A DNA stretch of 64,000 nucleotides from Streptomyces albospinus (GTDB lineage Bacteria > Actinomycetota > Actinomycetes > Streptomycetales > Streptomycetaceae). The notes under the pieces are model-generated. The model made no database searches. It worked only from the letters and a program-made list of their open reading frames with translations, and was not told the origin of the DNA. Location of the stretch: positions 54,176 to 118,175 of the forward strand of contig NZ_BMRP01000015.1 in the NCBI RefSeq assembly GCF_014648695.1. Reading direction: 5' to 3'. Position 1 is the first letter of the stretch; each line of letters begins with the position of its first letter. Of this stretch, positions 15,791 through 24,147 are shown piece after piece. A program made the position numbers and the translations under genes.

Positions 15791-16162
15791 CTACAGCCCG
15801 CGGATCGCCTCTTCGATCGTCACCGCCAGGGAGGCCAGCGCAGTGAATCCCGGTACCGCCTCCACGAGTCCCTTGGCGAACAGCTTCAGCTTGCCCTTGC
15901 GCGGCGCCTCCGCCGTGACCTCCTCGCGCGCGTCCTCCGCGGCCTCGATCAGCTCGCCGCGGTCGGGGTGACCGGACCGGCCGAGCTCGTCGATCAGCCG
16001 GGACAGCAGCTCGCCGATCTCCTGAGGCGACGGCTGCCGCCCGCCATCCCCCTGGGACAGCCCGCTGTTGTGCACCTCGGCCTGTGCGTTCTTGCCGCTG
16101 GCGACGGCGTTGCCGACGACGTTCGAGCCGCCGGTCGCCATGATCCCGTCGTTTCTCCGCAT
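15791..16162 (-). CDS. Small protein with Asn/Gly/Ala N-terminal motif and helical tail, unknown function
   Basis: A 123-residue protein starting at ATG 16162 (AGG upstream) or ATG 16141. The N-terminus reads GSNVVGNAVASGKNAQAEVH, a beta-rich Asn/Gly pattern. The rest is helical: PSPQEIGELLSRLIDELGRS, a charged helix ending REEVTAEAPRKGKLKLFAKG, and a hydrophobic end PGFTALASLAVTIEEAIRGL. Similar helical tails occur in small actinobacterial conflict-associated proteins (weak inference). It lies 25 bp after the 573-residue zinc-ribbon protein, whose C-terminus carries a similar Asn/Gly/Ala motif. Confidence 0.65.
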   Translation of the reverse strand: MRRNDGIMATGGSNVVGNAVASGKNAQAEVHNSGLSQGDGGRQPSPQEIGELLSRLIDELGRSGHPDRGELIEAAEDAREEVTAEAPRKGKLKLFAKGLVEAVPGFTALASLAVTIEEAIRGL

Positions 16163-16187
16163 TGCCCTGCCTCATCCTCTTCCGTTG

Positions 16188-17909
16188 TCAGTCCAGCCTC
16201 ACCAGGGGGATCTTGCTCAGAATGCTCATCGAGATCCGGGACTTCTCGCCGGTCGCGACCGAGCTGGATTCCACCTTTGCGCCCTGGGTCGCGATGATGC
16301 CGTTGTTGATGATGATTTCCTGACGCTGCACCAGTTCGCTCACGTCGATGCCGCGCGCCTGGGCGAATTCCACGAGGGCGTCCAGGACCCGCTTTTCGAC
16401 CGTCTTCAGCACCATGCCGCAGTCGGCCTTCTGGAAATAGCGGTGGTGCTTGCTGTCCGCTGCCCGCTGCCGCACACTCTGCCGCGCCCCGTAGTCGAAC
16501 CTCTGGAGACTGGTGATGAGTTTGTACTGCCGCCGCAGCCGCCAGGACAGCCAGTAATCGGGGGAAAATCCCGCTACCGCGCGCACGGGCGAGGCCAGCA
16601 GCACGAACGGGGTACTGACCATCGTCTGCGCGAGCAGTTCGAGGACGTCACGTACCGGCGGGCTGGGCATGAGGGTGTCGATGACCCGGTAGCGGTCGAG
16701 CAGCGGGCACAGCACCGTCTGAACGGCTTCCACATAGAGATTGGAGTCCGAACGGAAGAAGCGCAGAAAGAGCGAGGTGACCAACTCGCCGCCCCAGCCG
16801 GTGGAATGCACCACCAGGTAGGGGCGGGCTCCTTCCTCGGGCGCCCGCTTCAGCTCGTCCATCCGGTCCGGCGAAATCGAGGCGACGGGCCGCCCGAGCG
16901 AGGTCGGCAGGAAACGCTTGTCGCCCAGGAGGGTCGCACCGTCGACGAAGAGCCGCTCCTCGATTTCCAGACAGGGCAGGGACAACGCCCCGACGCGCTG
17001 GGCGATATGGGCATAGAGGTCCGTCACGTCGAAGTCCCGCGCCGTCACTCCCGCCCCGCTCGCGGTGGTGACGTCGAACGCCAGGGACCACGATTCGAGT
17101 TCGTTCCCGTACCCGATGAACGGTGAATAGCCGCTGTACGCCGTGACGTTCCCGCCGGCGTACAGGTCGATCTGACGCAGGCGCGCCGCGATCTCGGGAT
17201 TGAGCGGCGGGGGCGCCGCCGCGGGGTCGAACCGATCCGGGCGGAGGCTCTGCAAATGGCGCCCGTATTTCGTCGAGAGCTCGAAGGAGAACACCGTCAC
17301 CCAGGCGAAGAGCAGCATCAGCAGGGTGGCGTCGGGACGTCCGGCCCAGAAGGTGAACACGAAGGCCAGCACGAACAGGGCGGCGAGCAGCAGATCCCGG
17401 CTGTGGCGGCGGGCGTTGGCCCGGTAGGCGTGCTGGAGCACCACGGGCACGTCGCATGCCGGGGCCGTCGCCACACCCAGATGGGGCTCGGCGGCGATCT
17501 CCCTGATGAGCGACCTGGCGTAGTCGCGATGGAGATACGCGGCAGCGCACAGATACCGGGTCAGATCCCGACCGCCGCCCCAGCGCGGTGCGTTGGCGGC
17601 ACGGCTGCCCGTGGCGGGCGCGAACGTGGACCCGGTGGACGGCACGGCGGCGGCGTAACCACCGCCCCCGGCAGGCGCGAAGGTCGATCCCGCGGCCGAC
17701 CCGGCAGCGGAACGGCTACCGGTGGCGGGCGCGAAGGTGGACCCCTTGGACAGGTTCGGCGGAGGCGGTGATGCGCCGGCTGACGGCGACCGCGCCGCGG
17801 AGCTCCCGCCGGCCGCCAGGGCCCCGCCGCACTTGGCGCAGACCGTTGCGCCCGGAGGCGATCCCCAGCCGCACTGAGGACACGAAGCAGAAGAGGCAGA
17901 AGGCGTCAT
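16188..17909 (-). CDS. Large zinc-ribbon membrane protein, unknown function
   Basis: A 573-residue protein. Residues about 10-30 form a zinc ribbon (CPQCGWGSPPGATVCAKCGG). A low-complexity region follows with three copies of GSTFAP(A). A helical segment TRYLCAAAYLHRDYARSLIR leads to two membrane helices (LLLAALFVLAFVFTFWAG and LLMLLFAWVTVFSFEL), then a large soluble domain of about 350 residues. The C-terminus ends in an Asn/Gly/Ala motif (IIINNGIIATQGAKVESSSV) like that of the next protein. ATG 17909 or an adjacent GTG 17912 may be used. First gene of a probable three-gene operon. I do not recognise a characterised family. Confidence 0.75.
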   Translation of the reverse strand: MTPSASSASCPQCGWGSPPGATVCAKCGGALAAGGSSAARSPSAGASPPPPNLSKGSTFAPATGSRSAAGSAAGSTFAPAGGGGYAAAVPSTGSTFAPATGSRAANAPRWGGGRDLTRYLCAAAYLHRDYARSLIREIAAEPHLGVATAPACDVPVVLQHAYRANARRHSRDLLLAALFVLAFVFTFWAGRPDATLLMLLFAWVTVFSFELSTKYGRHLQSLRPDRFDPAAAPPPLNPEIAARLRQIDLYAGGNVTAYSGYSPFIGYGNELESWSLAFDVTTASGAGVTARDFDVTDLYAHIAQRVGALSLPCLEIEERLFVDGATLLGDKRFLPTSLGRPVASISPDRMDELKRAPEEGARPYLVVHSTGWGGELVTSLFLRFFRSDSNLYVEAVQTVLCPLLDRYRVIDTLMPSPPVRDVLELLAQTMVSTPFVLLASPVRAVAGFSPDYWLSWRLRRQYKLITSLQRFDYGARQSVRQRAADSKHHRYFQKADCGMVLKTVEKRVLDALVEFAQARGIDVSELVQRQEIIINNGIIATQGAKVESSSVATGEKSRISMSILSKIPLVRLD

Positions 17910-18086
17910 CACTCCCCCGTGCAGGAGACGAACCCACGATTCTCAAGTGCACCACAAGCGGACTCCGAGGCACCATCAGTGTGCGCCTTGAGGCTGGACT
18001 GTTACAGATCGTCGGCACATCACGAGAGTGGCGGCAGGGAGCCAAGGGGGACAGCGTCCTCCCCCCTCATCCTCACCCCCTCGCCT

Positions 18087-18104
18087 GTACCTACTAGTAT
18101 GTAC
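18087..18104. promoter_or_regulatory. Dyad operator, TetR type
   Basis: GTAC-C-TACTAGTA-T-GTAC is an 18-bp dyad broken only at one symmetric pair. The TACTAGTA core flanked by GTAC is common for TetR-family operators. It lies between the divergent zinc-ribbon operon (start 17909) and the tautomerase (start 18233), directly before a decayed TetR gene. Confidence 0.7.
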
Positions 18105-18220
18105 GATCTCTTCAGGCGGACGCGAGGGAGCAGCTCGTTCAGAGCACCCACGAGCCGCTGTGGGAGCGCGGCTGCGTCGGCACGAGCCCCCGATCCGCGG
18201 AACTCCGTACCACCCGAAAG
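18104..18220 (+). pseudogene. TetR regulator, N-terminal remnant
   Basis: In the frame of 18116 the sequence reads ADAREQLVQSTHEPLWERGC then VGTSPRSAELRTT, matching helix 1 and the start of helix 2 of TetR regulators. The helix-turn-helix and ligand domain are missing. The frame has a TAG at 18095 and no proper start. It runs in frame into the tautomerase ATG at 18233. The operator-like dyad just upstream probably belonged to this regulator. Confidence 0.6.
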
Positions 18221-18232
18221 GAAGCCACCGCC

Positions 18233-18682
18233 ATGCCACTTGTCCGCATCGACGCACTGCGCGCCGACAGCGAACGGCTCACCGCACTCGGCCGCGCCGT
18301 GCACGACGCGCTGATCGAGACGATCGGCATCCCGCCCGACGACCACTTCCAGATCCTGGTCGGCCACGACGGCACCAACAGCACACTGCACTACGGCGGT
18401 TACTTCGGCATCGACCGCGACGACGACATCGTGTACGTCGCGATCACCCTGCGCTCCGGCCGGACGCCCGCACAGAAGCAGGCGCTGTACCGGCGGATCG
18501 CCGACCTGGCCCACGCCTACGCGGGCACCGCGCCCCGCAACGTGTTCATCACCCTCACCGAGAACACGTCGATCGACTGGTCGCTCGGCAACGGGGAGGC
18601 GCAGTACGCCACTTCCACCACGTCCGCCGCCGCGGCCGACGGCACGCCGGCACCGGCCGCCGGCACCGCGGCCCGGGAGTGA
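18233..18682 (+). CDS. Tautomerase family protein (4-oxalocrotonate tautomerase superfamily)
   Basis: A 149-residue protein beginning MPLVRID, with the catalytic Pro exposed after Met removal. The body fits the tautomerase fold: TALGRAVHDALIETIGIPPD, then IVYVAITLRSGRTPAQKQAL and GTAPRNVFITLTENTSIDWS, close to the malonate-semialdehyde-decarboxylase-like group (Tautomerase_2). The last 35 residues are Ala/Thr-rich tail. AAAGGAAG lies upstream of ATG 18233. A decayed TetR gene and its likely operator lie upstream, so original control may be lost. Confidence 0.88.
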   Translation: MPLVRIDALRADSERLTALGRAVHDALIETIGIPPDDHFQILVGHDGTNSTLHYGGYFGIDRDDDIVYVAITLRSGRTPAQKQALYRRIADLAHAYAGTAPRNVFITLTENTSIDWSLGNGEAQYATSTTSAAAADGTPAPAAGTAARE

Positions 18683-18930
18683 CCACGGACGGCTCGCGGC
18701 GTTGTCGACGGTGGCCTCAAGATGCTGTCGGGGTCGGAAACCCGCTCTGCGGCGCCGCGCGGATACCTCGGCGCCGGCAGCACGTGCCCTGTGGAGAACC
18801 TTTGGCAGCGGCTCTGACCGCGATTTCGTGAAACCGCGGGTCGGAGCGAGCGATGAAAGATCGTTTACGCTGACTGGTCGTCCGGCCCTCCGCGCCACCG
18901 GCGGAGGCTCAACCCACCCTGAGGAGCAAG

Positions 18931-19242
18931 TTGTTCGACCTCATCGTCATCATCCGGGTCTCCGAGAACACCGACGTCGCCCCAGTTGCCGACGCTCTGT
19001 CTCGGATGCGCCCCTTGTGTCTGGCAGAAGACGGGTGCGTCAGCTGGGAGGCGTACCAGTCACACCAGGACCCCGGCCGCTTCGTCCTGGTCGAGCACTG
19101 GGCCAGCCGCGCCCACTGGGAGGCTCACGATGCCGGTGACGCCATCCAGGAGATCTACATCCCGGAGATCATGCCGCGCATCGAGCGCGAAGTGCATCCC
19201 AGCATGCGCGTGGGTGGCAAGCACGAAGCGGTAGCTGGGTGA
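18931..19242 (+). CDS. Antibiotic biosynthesis monooxygenase-type (quinol monooxygenase) protein
   Basis: A 103-residue ABM-fold protein. The first strand is MFDLIVIIRVSENTDVAPVA; the conserved ABM core appears as CVSWEAYQSHQDPGRFVLVE followed by HWASRAHWEAH. The start is TTG 18931, chosen because GAGGAG lies four bases upstream and no ATG fits. These small dimers oxidise quinols or act as quinone-stress proteins without cofactors. The 250 bp before it hold no recognisable gene. A second family member lies at 57512. Confidence 0.8.
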   Translation: MFDLIVIIRVSENTDVAPVADALSRMRPLCLAEDGCVSWEAYQSHQDPGRFVLVEHWASRAHWEAHDAGDAIQEIYIPEIMPRIEREVHPSMRVGGKHEAVAG

Positions 19243-19379
19243 GCCTGCCACGTTGTTCGACCGGCCTCGGCGGACGCCCGTGTCCGGGAGCACCCGGCCT
19301 TGAGTCAGGAGAACGCGGCGGCGGGGCTACAGGGCGGGCTCACCCAGGGCTCGGCCGGTAAGGATCGAGGGCCCCAACT

Positions 19380-19515
19380 GCCGCCGTTCCACCACCGGCT
19401 GGCTCACGGGACCCACCGCCTCCCTGCTCGCGGAGCACATCAACCGCCTCACCGACGACCCGACTTCGCCACCCGCCTGATCACCGAGGCTCTGTACGCG
19501 TCGGACGAAGACTGA
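19380..19515 (+). pseudogene. Unidentified C-terminal gene remnant with frameshift
   Basis: One frame reads STTGWLTGPTASLLAEHINR then LTDDP, and after a frame slip near 19460 continues DFATRLITEALYASDED before TGA at 19515. The two parts join naturally as a helical C-terminus, suggesting a one-base change in a decayed gene. Upstream sequence to 19243 gives nothing recognisable. Family unknown. Confidence 0.4.
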
Positions 19516-19578
19516 CGTGCCGCATCCCCCGCGAGAGCCCTCTCGGGCGGCGGTCTTCTCCAGCCGGCGCTCCGGACC

Positions 19579-20349
19579 TCAAGGCGCTCCAGAAATCCGG
19601 CTCCGAGGGCCGCGAAGGTGGGGGCGTATGCGGTCGAGGAGGACGAGGGCGAGGGCCAGAACGTAGAAGGCCAGGCCGAAGACGACGGTGTTGGTGCCGA
19701 TGCCGGCATAGCCGTGGAGGTCGACGTCGAGGAAGGGGTAGGGGTAGCGGCCGTTGGTGCCCGGGGCGAGGAGGGCGCCGCGGATGAGGGCGAAGGGAAG
19801 GTACGAGAGGGGGTAGGCGAGCCACTGCCAGGCGTAGCGGAGCAGGAAGGCGCCGGGAGTGGTGAAGACGACCCAGTCGAGAACGGCGGCGAGGGGGGTC
19901 GCGGTGTGGAGGAGTTGGCTGGCGGCCGTTTCGAGAGGGGTTCGGTGGCTGGTCATGGAGAAGCCACTGGAGTCGTTCGACAGTACGAAGTGGAAGACGA
20001 GCCCTGTGATGCAGATGTAGAGCAGCGCTGCGCCGGTGATCCGCGGGGAGAGGGCCGTCCGCCCGGTCCAGGCGCGGTGGGCGGACCAGGCGAAGATGAC
20101 GGCCAGCAGGATGTTGGACTGGATCGTGAAGTAGCTGAAGAGCCGGCCCGGGTCGTGCGAGGCGATCGTGTCCAGGACGATGCCGGTGACCGCCGTGAGG
20201 GCCGCGAGCGCGCGGAAGGCCGCCGCCACGGGGCGGCGGCCCCGGGAGGAGGGCGCGGGGGCGGCGTCCGCGTCGAGCACGCCGGACGGGGCCATGGACT
20301 CGGTGCAGGCAGCAGAAGCCGTGGAGGTGGGGGGTGTCGAATCAGGCAT
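19579..20349 (-). CDS. Pr6Pr family integral membrane protein
   Basis: A 256-residue protein with six predicted membrane helices after a 45-residue Ala/Ser/Pro-rich cytoplasmic N-terminus. Segments typical of Pr6Pr proteins are LFSYFTIQSNILLAVIFAWS, LLHTATPLAAVLDWVVF and YPYPFLDVDLHGYAGIG. The family is conserved in actinobacteria and related to FAR-17a/AIG1-like proteins; function is unproven. It is a single gene, convergent with the remnant at 19380. Confidence 0.88.
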   Translation of the reverse strand: MPDSTPPTSTASAACTESMAPSGVLDADAAPAPSSRGRRPVAAAFRALAALTAVTGIVLDTIASHDPGRLFSYFTIQSNILLAVIFAWSAHRAWTGRTALSPRITGAALLYICITGLVFHFVLSNDSSGFSMTSHRTPLETAASQLLHTATPLAAVLDWVVFTTPGAFLLRYAWQWLAYPLSYLPFALIRGALLAPGTNGRYPYPFLDVDLHGYAGIGTNTVVFGLAFYVLALALVLLDRIRPHLRGPRSRISGAP

Positions 20350-20448
20350 TGGTCCACCGTACGGCCCGGGTCCCAGGCGACCTCCCCGGACTGCCGGGTC
20401 AGGCGCAGGGCGCGAGGGCGAGGAGCATGGCCAGGGGTGGGCACTCCG

Positions 20449-20595
20449 TCATCCGGTCACCTCCAGCTCAGCGGACCACCCGAACCCGGTGAAGCGGATG
20501 TGAGCGAGAGGCCCCTCCCGGAAGGCGGCCGGCCGGCCATGACCCGCGAGGACCGGATCCGCCGCCACGACGGTTGCGCAGGCCCGCAGGACCAT
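20449..20595 (-). CDS. Small ORF downstream of the ATPase (48 residues)
   Basis: ATG 20595 has GGGGAG seven bases upstream, an excellent ribosome site, and reads MVLRACATVVAADPVLAGHG and ends FTGFGWSAELEVTG. It starts 44 bases after the ATPase stop on the same strand, so it is probably co-transcribed. No family is recognised. It could be a real small protein or the C-terminal remnant of a longer gene; the site and clean stop favour translation. Confidence 0.45.
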   Translation of the reverse strand: MVLRACATVVAADPVLAGHGRPAAFREGPLAHIRFTGFGWSAELEVTG

Positions 20596-20638
20596 CGGTG
20601 GTCTCCCCGGTCTCCCAGGATCCCCGGTGGGGCCGAGC

Positions 20639-21841
20639 TCAGCGCTTGGGCCAGTACCAGAGGGGTTCGTCGAGCAGGCTGTGGCGGCCGGCGACCTCCG
20701 TTTGCCCGAAGTCCTTCGTGAGCTCTGTGGAGTTGACGTCGAGACGATGCCGGGTCGCCCCCTCGGTGAGGGCGTCGGCGAGCGGGCGGGCGTGGGTGAC
20801 CACGATGATCTGGGTGTCCTTCGTCGCGGTGAGGACCAGCTCGGCGAGCGGCCGGATCAGGTCCGGGTGCAGACTGGTCTCCGGCTCGTTCAGGACGAGC
20901 AGCGCGGGTGGGCGCGGGGTGAGCAGCGCGGCTGCCCACAGCAGATAGCGCAGCGTGCCGTCGGACAGCTCGGCCGCGGTCAAGGGGCGCAGCAGCCCGT
21001 GCTGGCGCAGGGCCAGTTCGAACCGACCGCCGTGGTCGGCGATCTCGACGCGACTGCCCGGGAACGCCGCGTCCACCGCCGCGTCCAGGGCCGCGGTGTC
21101 CCCGGTCTCGCGGATCGTCTGGAGCGCGGCCGGCAGGTCCGAACCGTCGCCGCTGAGCACCGGCGTGCGGGTGCCGATGCGGGCGGCGCGGGCGGGTGCG
21201 TGCGCGTCGGTGCGCACATGGTCGTAGAACCGCCAGGAGCGGATGAACTCGCGCACCGCCAACACGTCCGGGGCGCGCTGCGGGTCGGCCAGCTCGCCGA
21301 GCATGCTGTCGTACGGGCGCAGCGCGGCGTGCGTCCGCGACCAGGCGGAGTCCGCGCCGCGCACCCGCACGGCGGCGCCCGCGCGCTCGGAGAGGACCGC
21401 GGCGGGGCGCAGCACGGGGCCGCTCCAGATGCACTCGCGCTTGATCTCGGGGTCGAGGTTGAACATGGAGGACTCCCCGCGTCTTCCGCCGGGCGCGGGG
21501 GCGGGGTGGCCGAAGTCCACGGCGTATCCGAACTCGTCGCCGCCGAAGCCGAGTTGGAGGCTGATCGGAGCCGTGCGCACGGTTGGCTGTACGGGATGGC
21601 GGCCCTCGCGCACCGCCCGGCCCGTCTTCTCGGGGCCTGCCCACAGCGCCGAGGGCAGACCGCCCTCCTGCGCGAGCGCGGAGATCGCCCCGCCCCCGGC
21701 GGCCTCCGCAAGGAGTCGCAGCGCACGGTACAGGCTGGACTTGCCCGTGCCGTTGGCGCCCGTGACGACGTTCAGCCGGCCCAGCGGGACGACGAGGTGG
21801 CGCAGGGAGCGGTAGTTCTCGACGGCCAGTGTGCGAATCAT
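20639..21841 (-). CDS. AAA family ATPase (OLD/RecF-like, AAA_21)
   Basis: A 400-residue ATPase. MIRTLAVENYRSLRHLVVPL and Walker A GANGTGKSS (about residue 28) open the protein, ELSDGTLRYLLWAAALL is the signature segment, LLVLNEPETSLHP is Walker B, and VVTHARPLADAL holds the switch His. This is the SMC/RecF-type head with both halves in one chain, as in OLD-like and Abi-type ATPases, but no TOPRIM nuclease domain is present. ATG 21841 matches the family. It is the first of two minus-strand ORFs. A defence or DNA-stress role is possible, not shown. Confidence 0.88.
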   Translation of the reverse strand: MIRTLAVENYRSLRHLVVPLGRLNVVTGANGTGKSSLYRALRLLAEAAGGGAISALAQEGGLPSALWAGPEKTGRAVREGRHPVQPTVRTAPISLQLGFGGDEFGYAVDFGHPAPAPGGRRGESSMFNLDPEIKRECIWSGPVLRPAAVLSERAGAAVRVRGADSAWSRTHAALRPYDSMLGELADPQRAPDVLAVREFIRSWRFYDHVRTDAHAPARAARIGTRTPVLSGDGSDLPAALQTIRETGDTAALDAAVDAAFPGSRVEIADHGGRFELALRQHGLLRPLTAAELSDGTLRYLLWAAALLTPRPPALLVLNEPETSLHPDLIRPLAELVLTATKDTQIIVVTHARPLADALTEGATRHRLDVNSTELTKDFGQTEVAGRHSLLDEPLWYWPKR

Positions 21842-21978
21842 GCATTCCACCCTCGCACACGGGTCTGACAGCGGTCGCAGACCGGAACGTGTCACGAGCT
21901 GCCCGTGTGCACGCCGCGACGTACGCGGACGGCACTAATTCCTTCGACACGGTGCGAACCGGCTGGCAGGCTGCGCAC

Positions 21979-22014
21979 ATGACCTACGGAATCGAGTCCC
22001 ACTTCACCCGGTGA
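21979..22014 (+). CDS. Leader ORF of 11 codons overlapping the next gene
   Basis: ATG 21979 reads MTYGIESHFTR then TGA at 22012-22014, which overlaps the GTG start at 22011 (GTGA). A promoter-like pair, TTCGAC (21943) and CAGGCT (21967) with an 18-bp spacer, would start the message at the ATG. This arrangement suggests a leaderless coupling peptide for the large gene downstream. Confidence 0.4.
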   Translation: MTYGIESHFTR

Positions 22015-23837
22015 GCGCCCAGGAAGAGCGCAACGCGCTCACTCCCCCGCCCGCTCTGTACGACCACGCCCTGCATCTGCTGCGCGAGTCCGCCGATGGA
22101 GTCCCGCCCCGGCGCGGCTACTCCGTACCCCGGAAACCCGCAACGGGAGAGGATCTGCTCTCTCCGGAAGAGGCGAAGAATGCCATCCGGGAAGCACTCA
22201 GCCCGCTCCCGGACGACCCCGCCACCCTGCATCGCCGCTTCGAACGACTCGGCATTCATGACGGCCACAGGTATCTGATCCAGTCCACCGTCGCAGGACT
22301 GCCGCTGCCGGCCGGGCAGTTGGATGTGGCCCGCACCCTGGGACGGCAGCTGATCCGGACGGGGACGGACGCACCCGCCGTCACCGCAGGTCTCGCCCTG
22401 CTGGTCCGCCTCGGAGAACCCGAGGACGTCCCGTATCTCTCCGTGCTCGGCCTGTTCCGGCAGTTCACCGGCCCAGCGGTCGACGCACTCGACATCCTCG
22501 ATCGCCCATCCGCCGCCGTGGTGTGGCTCGCGCGCTACGCTCGCTGTGACGAACTACAGCCACTTGTCCATGCCCTATGGACAGGCAACCGGCAGGCCGT
22601 ACGCCCGGCGCTGATCGCGTTTCCCACCTCACCCCGCTTCGTCAGCAGCGCGGGCGCCCGCCGGATCGCGGAGGCTTCCCAGCTGCCCGGCCTGCTCGAC
22701 CAACACCCCTCCGACATGGACCTGCTGGCCCGCGCGGGCAGGCTGCTCGTCCGGATGGGGTGCTCGCGCGACGACCCGGCCGACCTCCTCGCCTACCGCG
22801 ACGCGCTCAGCGTGTACGACAGCGTCGTCACGCGGTCCGGCCTGCTGCCACCCACCCTCGATAACGCCGCCATGCTGCTGTCGCTGGCCCTGGACCTGAG
22901 CAGCGGCACCGGCGTGCTGCTGGACTGGCCGCCCGGACGGCGCGCGACGCTGCTGGACTCGCTCGGACGGCTGCTCGCCGAGCCCCGATGGGCGGTGGCG
23001 GGCGTCGGGGCAGGCGAGGCGGACCAGCGGCTGCAAGCCGACTGGATCCGCCGCACCCGACGACAGCCGTTCATGCGCCCGGCCACGCCCGGCAGGCTGC
23101 GCATCGAGGTGGTGGCCGGCGACCCTGCGGACCGGGAACCCGTCGAGACACGTGTGCTCGTCGATGGCCTTCCGGTGGTCCCGGCGGTGTTCGGCCGTGG
23201 TCCCGCCCACAGCCCCGAGTACCTGCTGGACGACGGTCGGCTGCGGGCCGAGCTGGAGCCTCGCGAGGTGCAACTCGCGGAGGCCTACTGCACCGAGGGG
23301 TGCTGTGGCGCGCTCTACGTCACCATCCGGCGCGACGCGGACCAGGTGGTGTGGGAGAACTGGCGCCGGCCGCAGACCATGCCGGGCTCCCGCGAACCCG
23401 CACCCGAGCTGCCCGCCTACCGGTTCGATGCCTCCGCCTACGACGCGGAGATCGCCCGGGCGGAGGCCGACCGCTCCTGGTCCTGGCCGGCCCGCACGGT
23501 GGCCCGTCTGATCAAGGCGGGACTGATCGAGCAGCCGGAGCTACTGACCCGGTGGGATGCACGCCGAGGCTGGATCGGCAGCGGCTTCGACGACCCGGAC
23601 ACCACGGTGGTGACCTTCCGGTACGTGCCGGGGCTGGCGTCCGGCAGACCGGAACGCGCCGACAGTCCCCTCCAGTTCTGCTGGGTCGTCCCGGACGACG
23701 GCACCCCGCCCGAGGCACAGGCCGCCGCCGCCCTCCGCCGGCTGGCCGAAGAGGACCCGAAGTCCTCCGCACGGGTGTGCGGCGGCAGCCGTGAGCGCGC
23801 CGAGGAACTCGGGTTCCCCTGGCCTGACAGCGCCTGA
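22011..23837 (+). CDS. Large hypothetical protein (608 residues)
   Basis: A 608-residue soluble protein starting at GTG 22011. The first 300 residues are helical and rich in paired helices (TLGRQLIRTGTDAPAVTAGL, LLVRLGEPEDVPYLSVLGLF), resembling HEAT-like repeats. The second half contains an immunity- or DUF-like beta region (RLRIEVVAGDPADREPVETR, AYCTEGCCGALYVTIRRDAD) and ends with an acidic helical part. No signal peptide, membrane segment or catalytic motif is seen. Neighbours give no clear hint. An 11-codon leader overlaps its start. Confidence 0.7.
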   Translation: MSAQEERNALTPPPALYDHALHLLRESADGVPPRRGYSVPRKPATGEDLLSPEEAKNAIREALSPLPDDPATLHRRFERLGIHDGHRYLIQSTVAGLPLPAGQLDVARTLGRQLIRTGTDAPAVTAGLALLVRLGEPEDVPYLSVLGLFRQFTGPAVDALDILDRPSAAVVWLARYARCDELQPLVHALWTGNRQAVRPALIAFPTSPRFVSSAGARRIAEASQLPGLLDQHPSDMDLLARAGRLLVRMGCSRDDPADLLAYRDALSVYDSVVTRSGLLPPTLDNAAMLLSLALDLSSGTGVLLDWPPGRRATLLDSLGRLLAEPRWAVAGVGAGEADQRLQADWIRRTRRQPFMRPATPGRLRIEVVAGDPADREPVETRVLVDGLPVVPAVFGRGPAHSPEYLLDDGRLRAELEPREVQLAEAYCTEGCCGALYVTIRRDADQVVWENWRRPQTMPGSREPAPELPAYRFDASAYDAEIARAEADRSWSWPARTVARLIKAGLIEQPELLTRWDARRGWIGSGFDDPDTTVVTFRYVPGLASGRPERADSPLQFCWVVPDDGTPPEAQAAAALRRLAEEDPKSSARVCGGSRERAEELGFPWPDSA

Positions 23838-24147
23838 CCGGCCTCCCTCGTCCCATCGATACGCCCTGAACCGCGTCATCACGTGGACGACCTCGGCCGG
23901 CCACGGGCCAAGGCCGTCCGAGGCGTGGCGTTGCCGCAACCGGGCACCATGAGCGTGAGACCAGGCGCCGAGCGAACACGACGTAGCCCACCTGCGGCTG
24001 CGCGACATCGTCGGGCAACAGGGCGGCCGGATACCCGACTCCGGCGCCATGGAAGGCTGTTTCGAAGAAGCCGACGGCTGGGAGGAGAACGCCGTCATCG
24101 GCCCGTGCTGGAGGCCGTCGAGCCCCGGCGGGTCCGGGGCATGGCCC
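23838..24147. other. Gene-free stretch
   Basis: About 310 bp between the 608-residue gene and the convergent DUF1963 gene. One plus-strand frame reads AHLRLRDIVGQQGGRIPDSG then AMEGCFEEADGWEENAVIG, which looks protein-like and could be a gene remnant, but I cannot name a family. No terminator with a long perfect stem was found. Confidence 0.4.
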
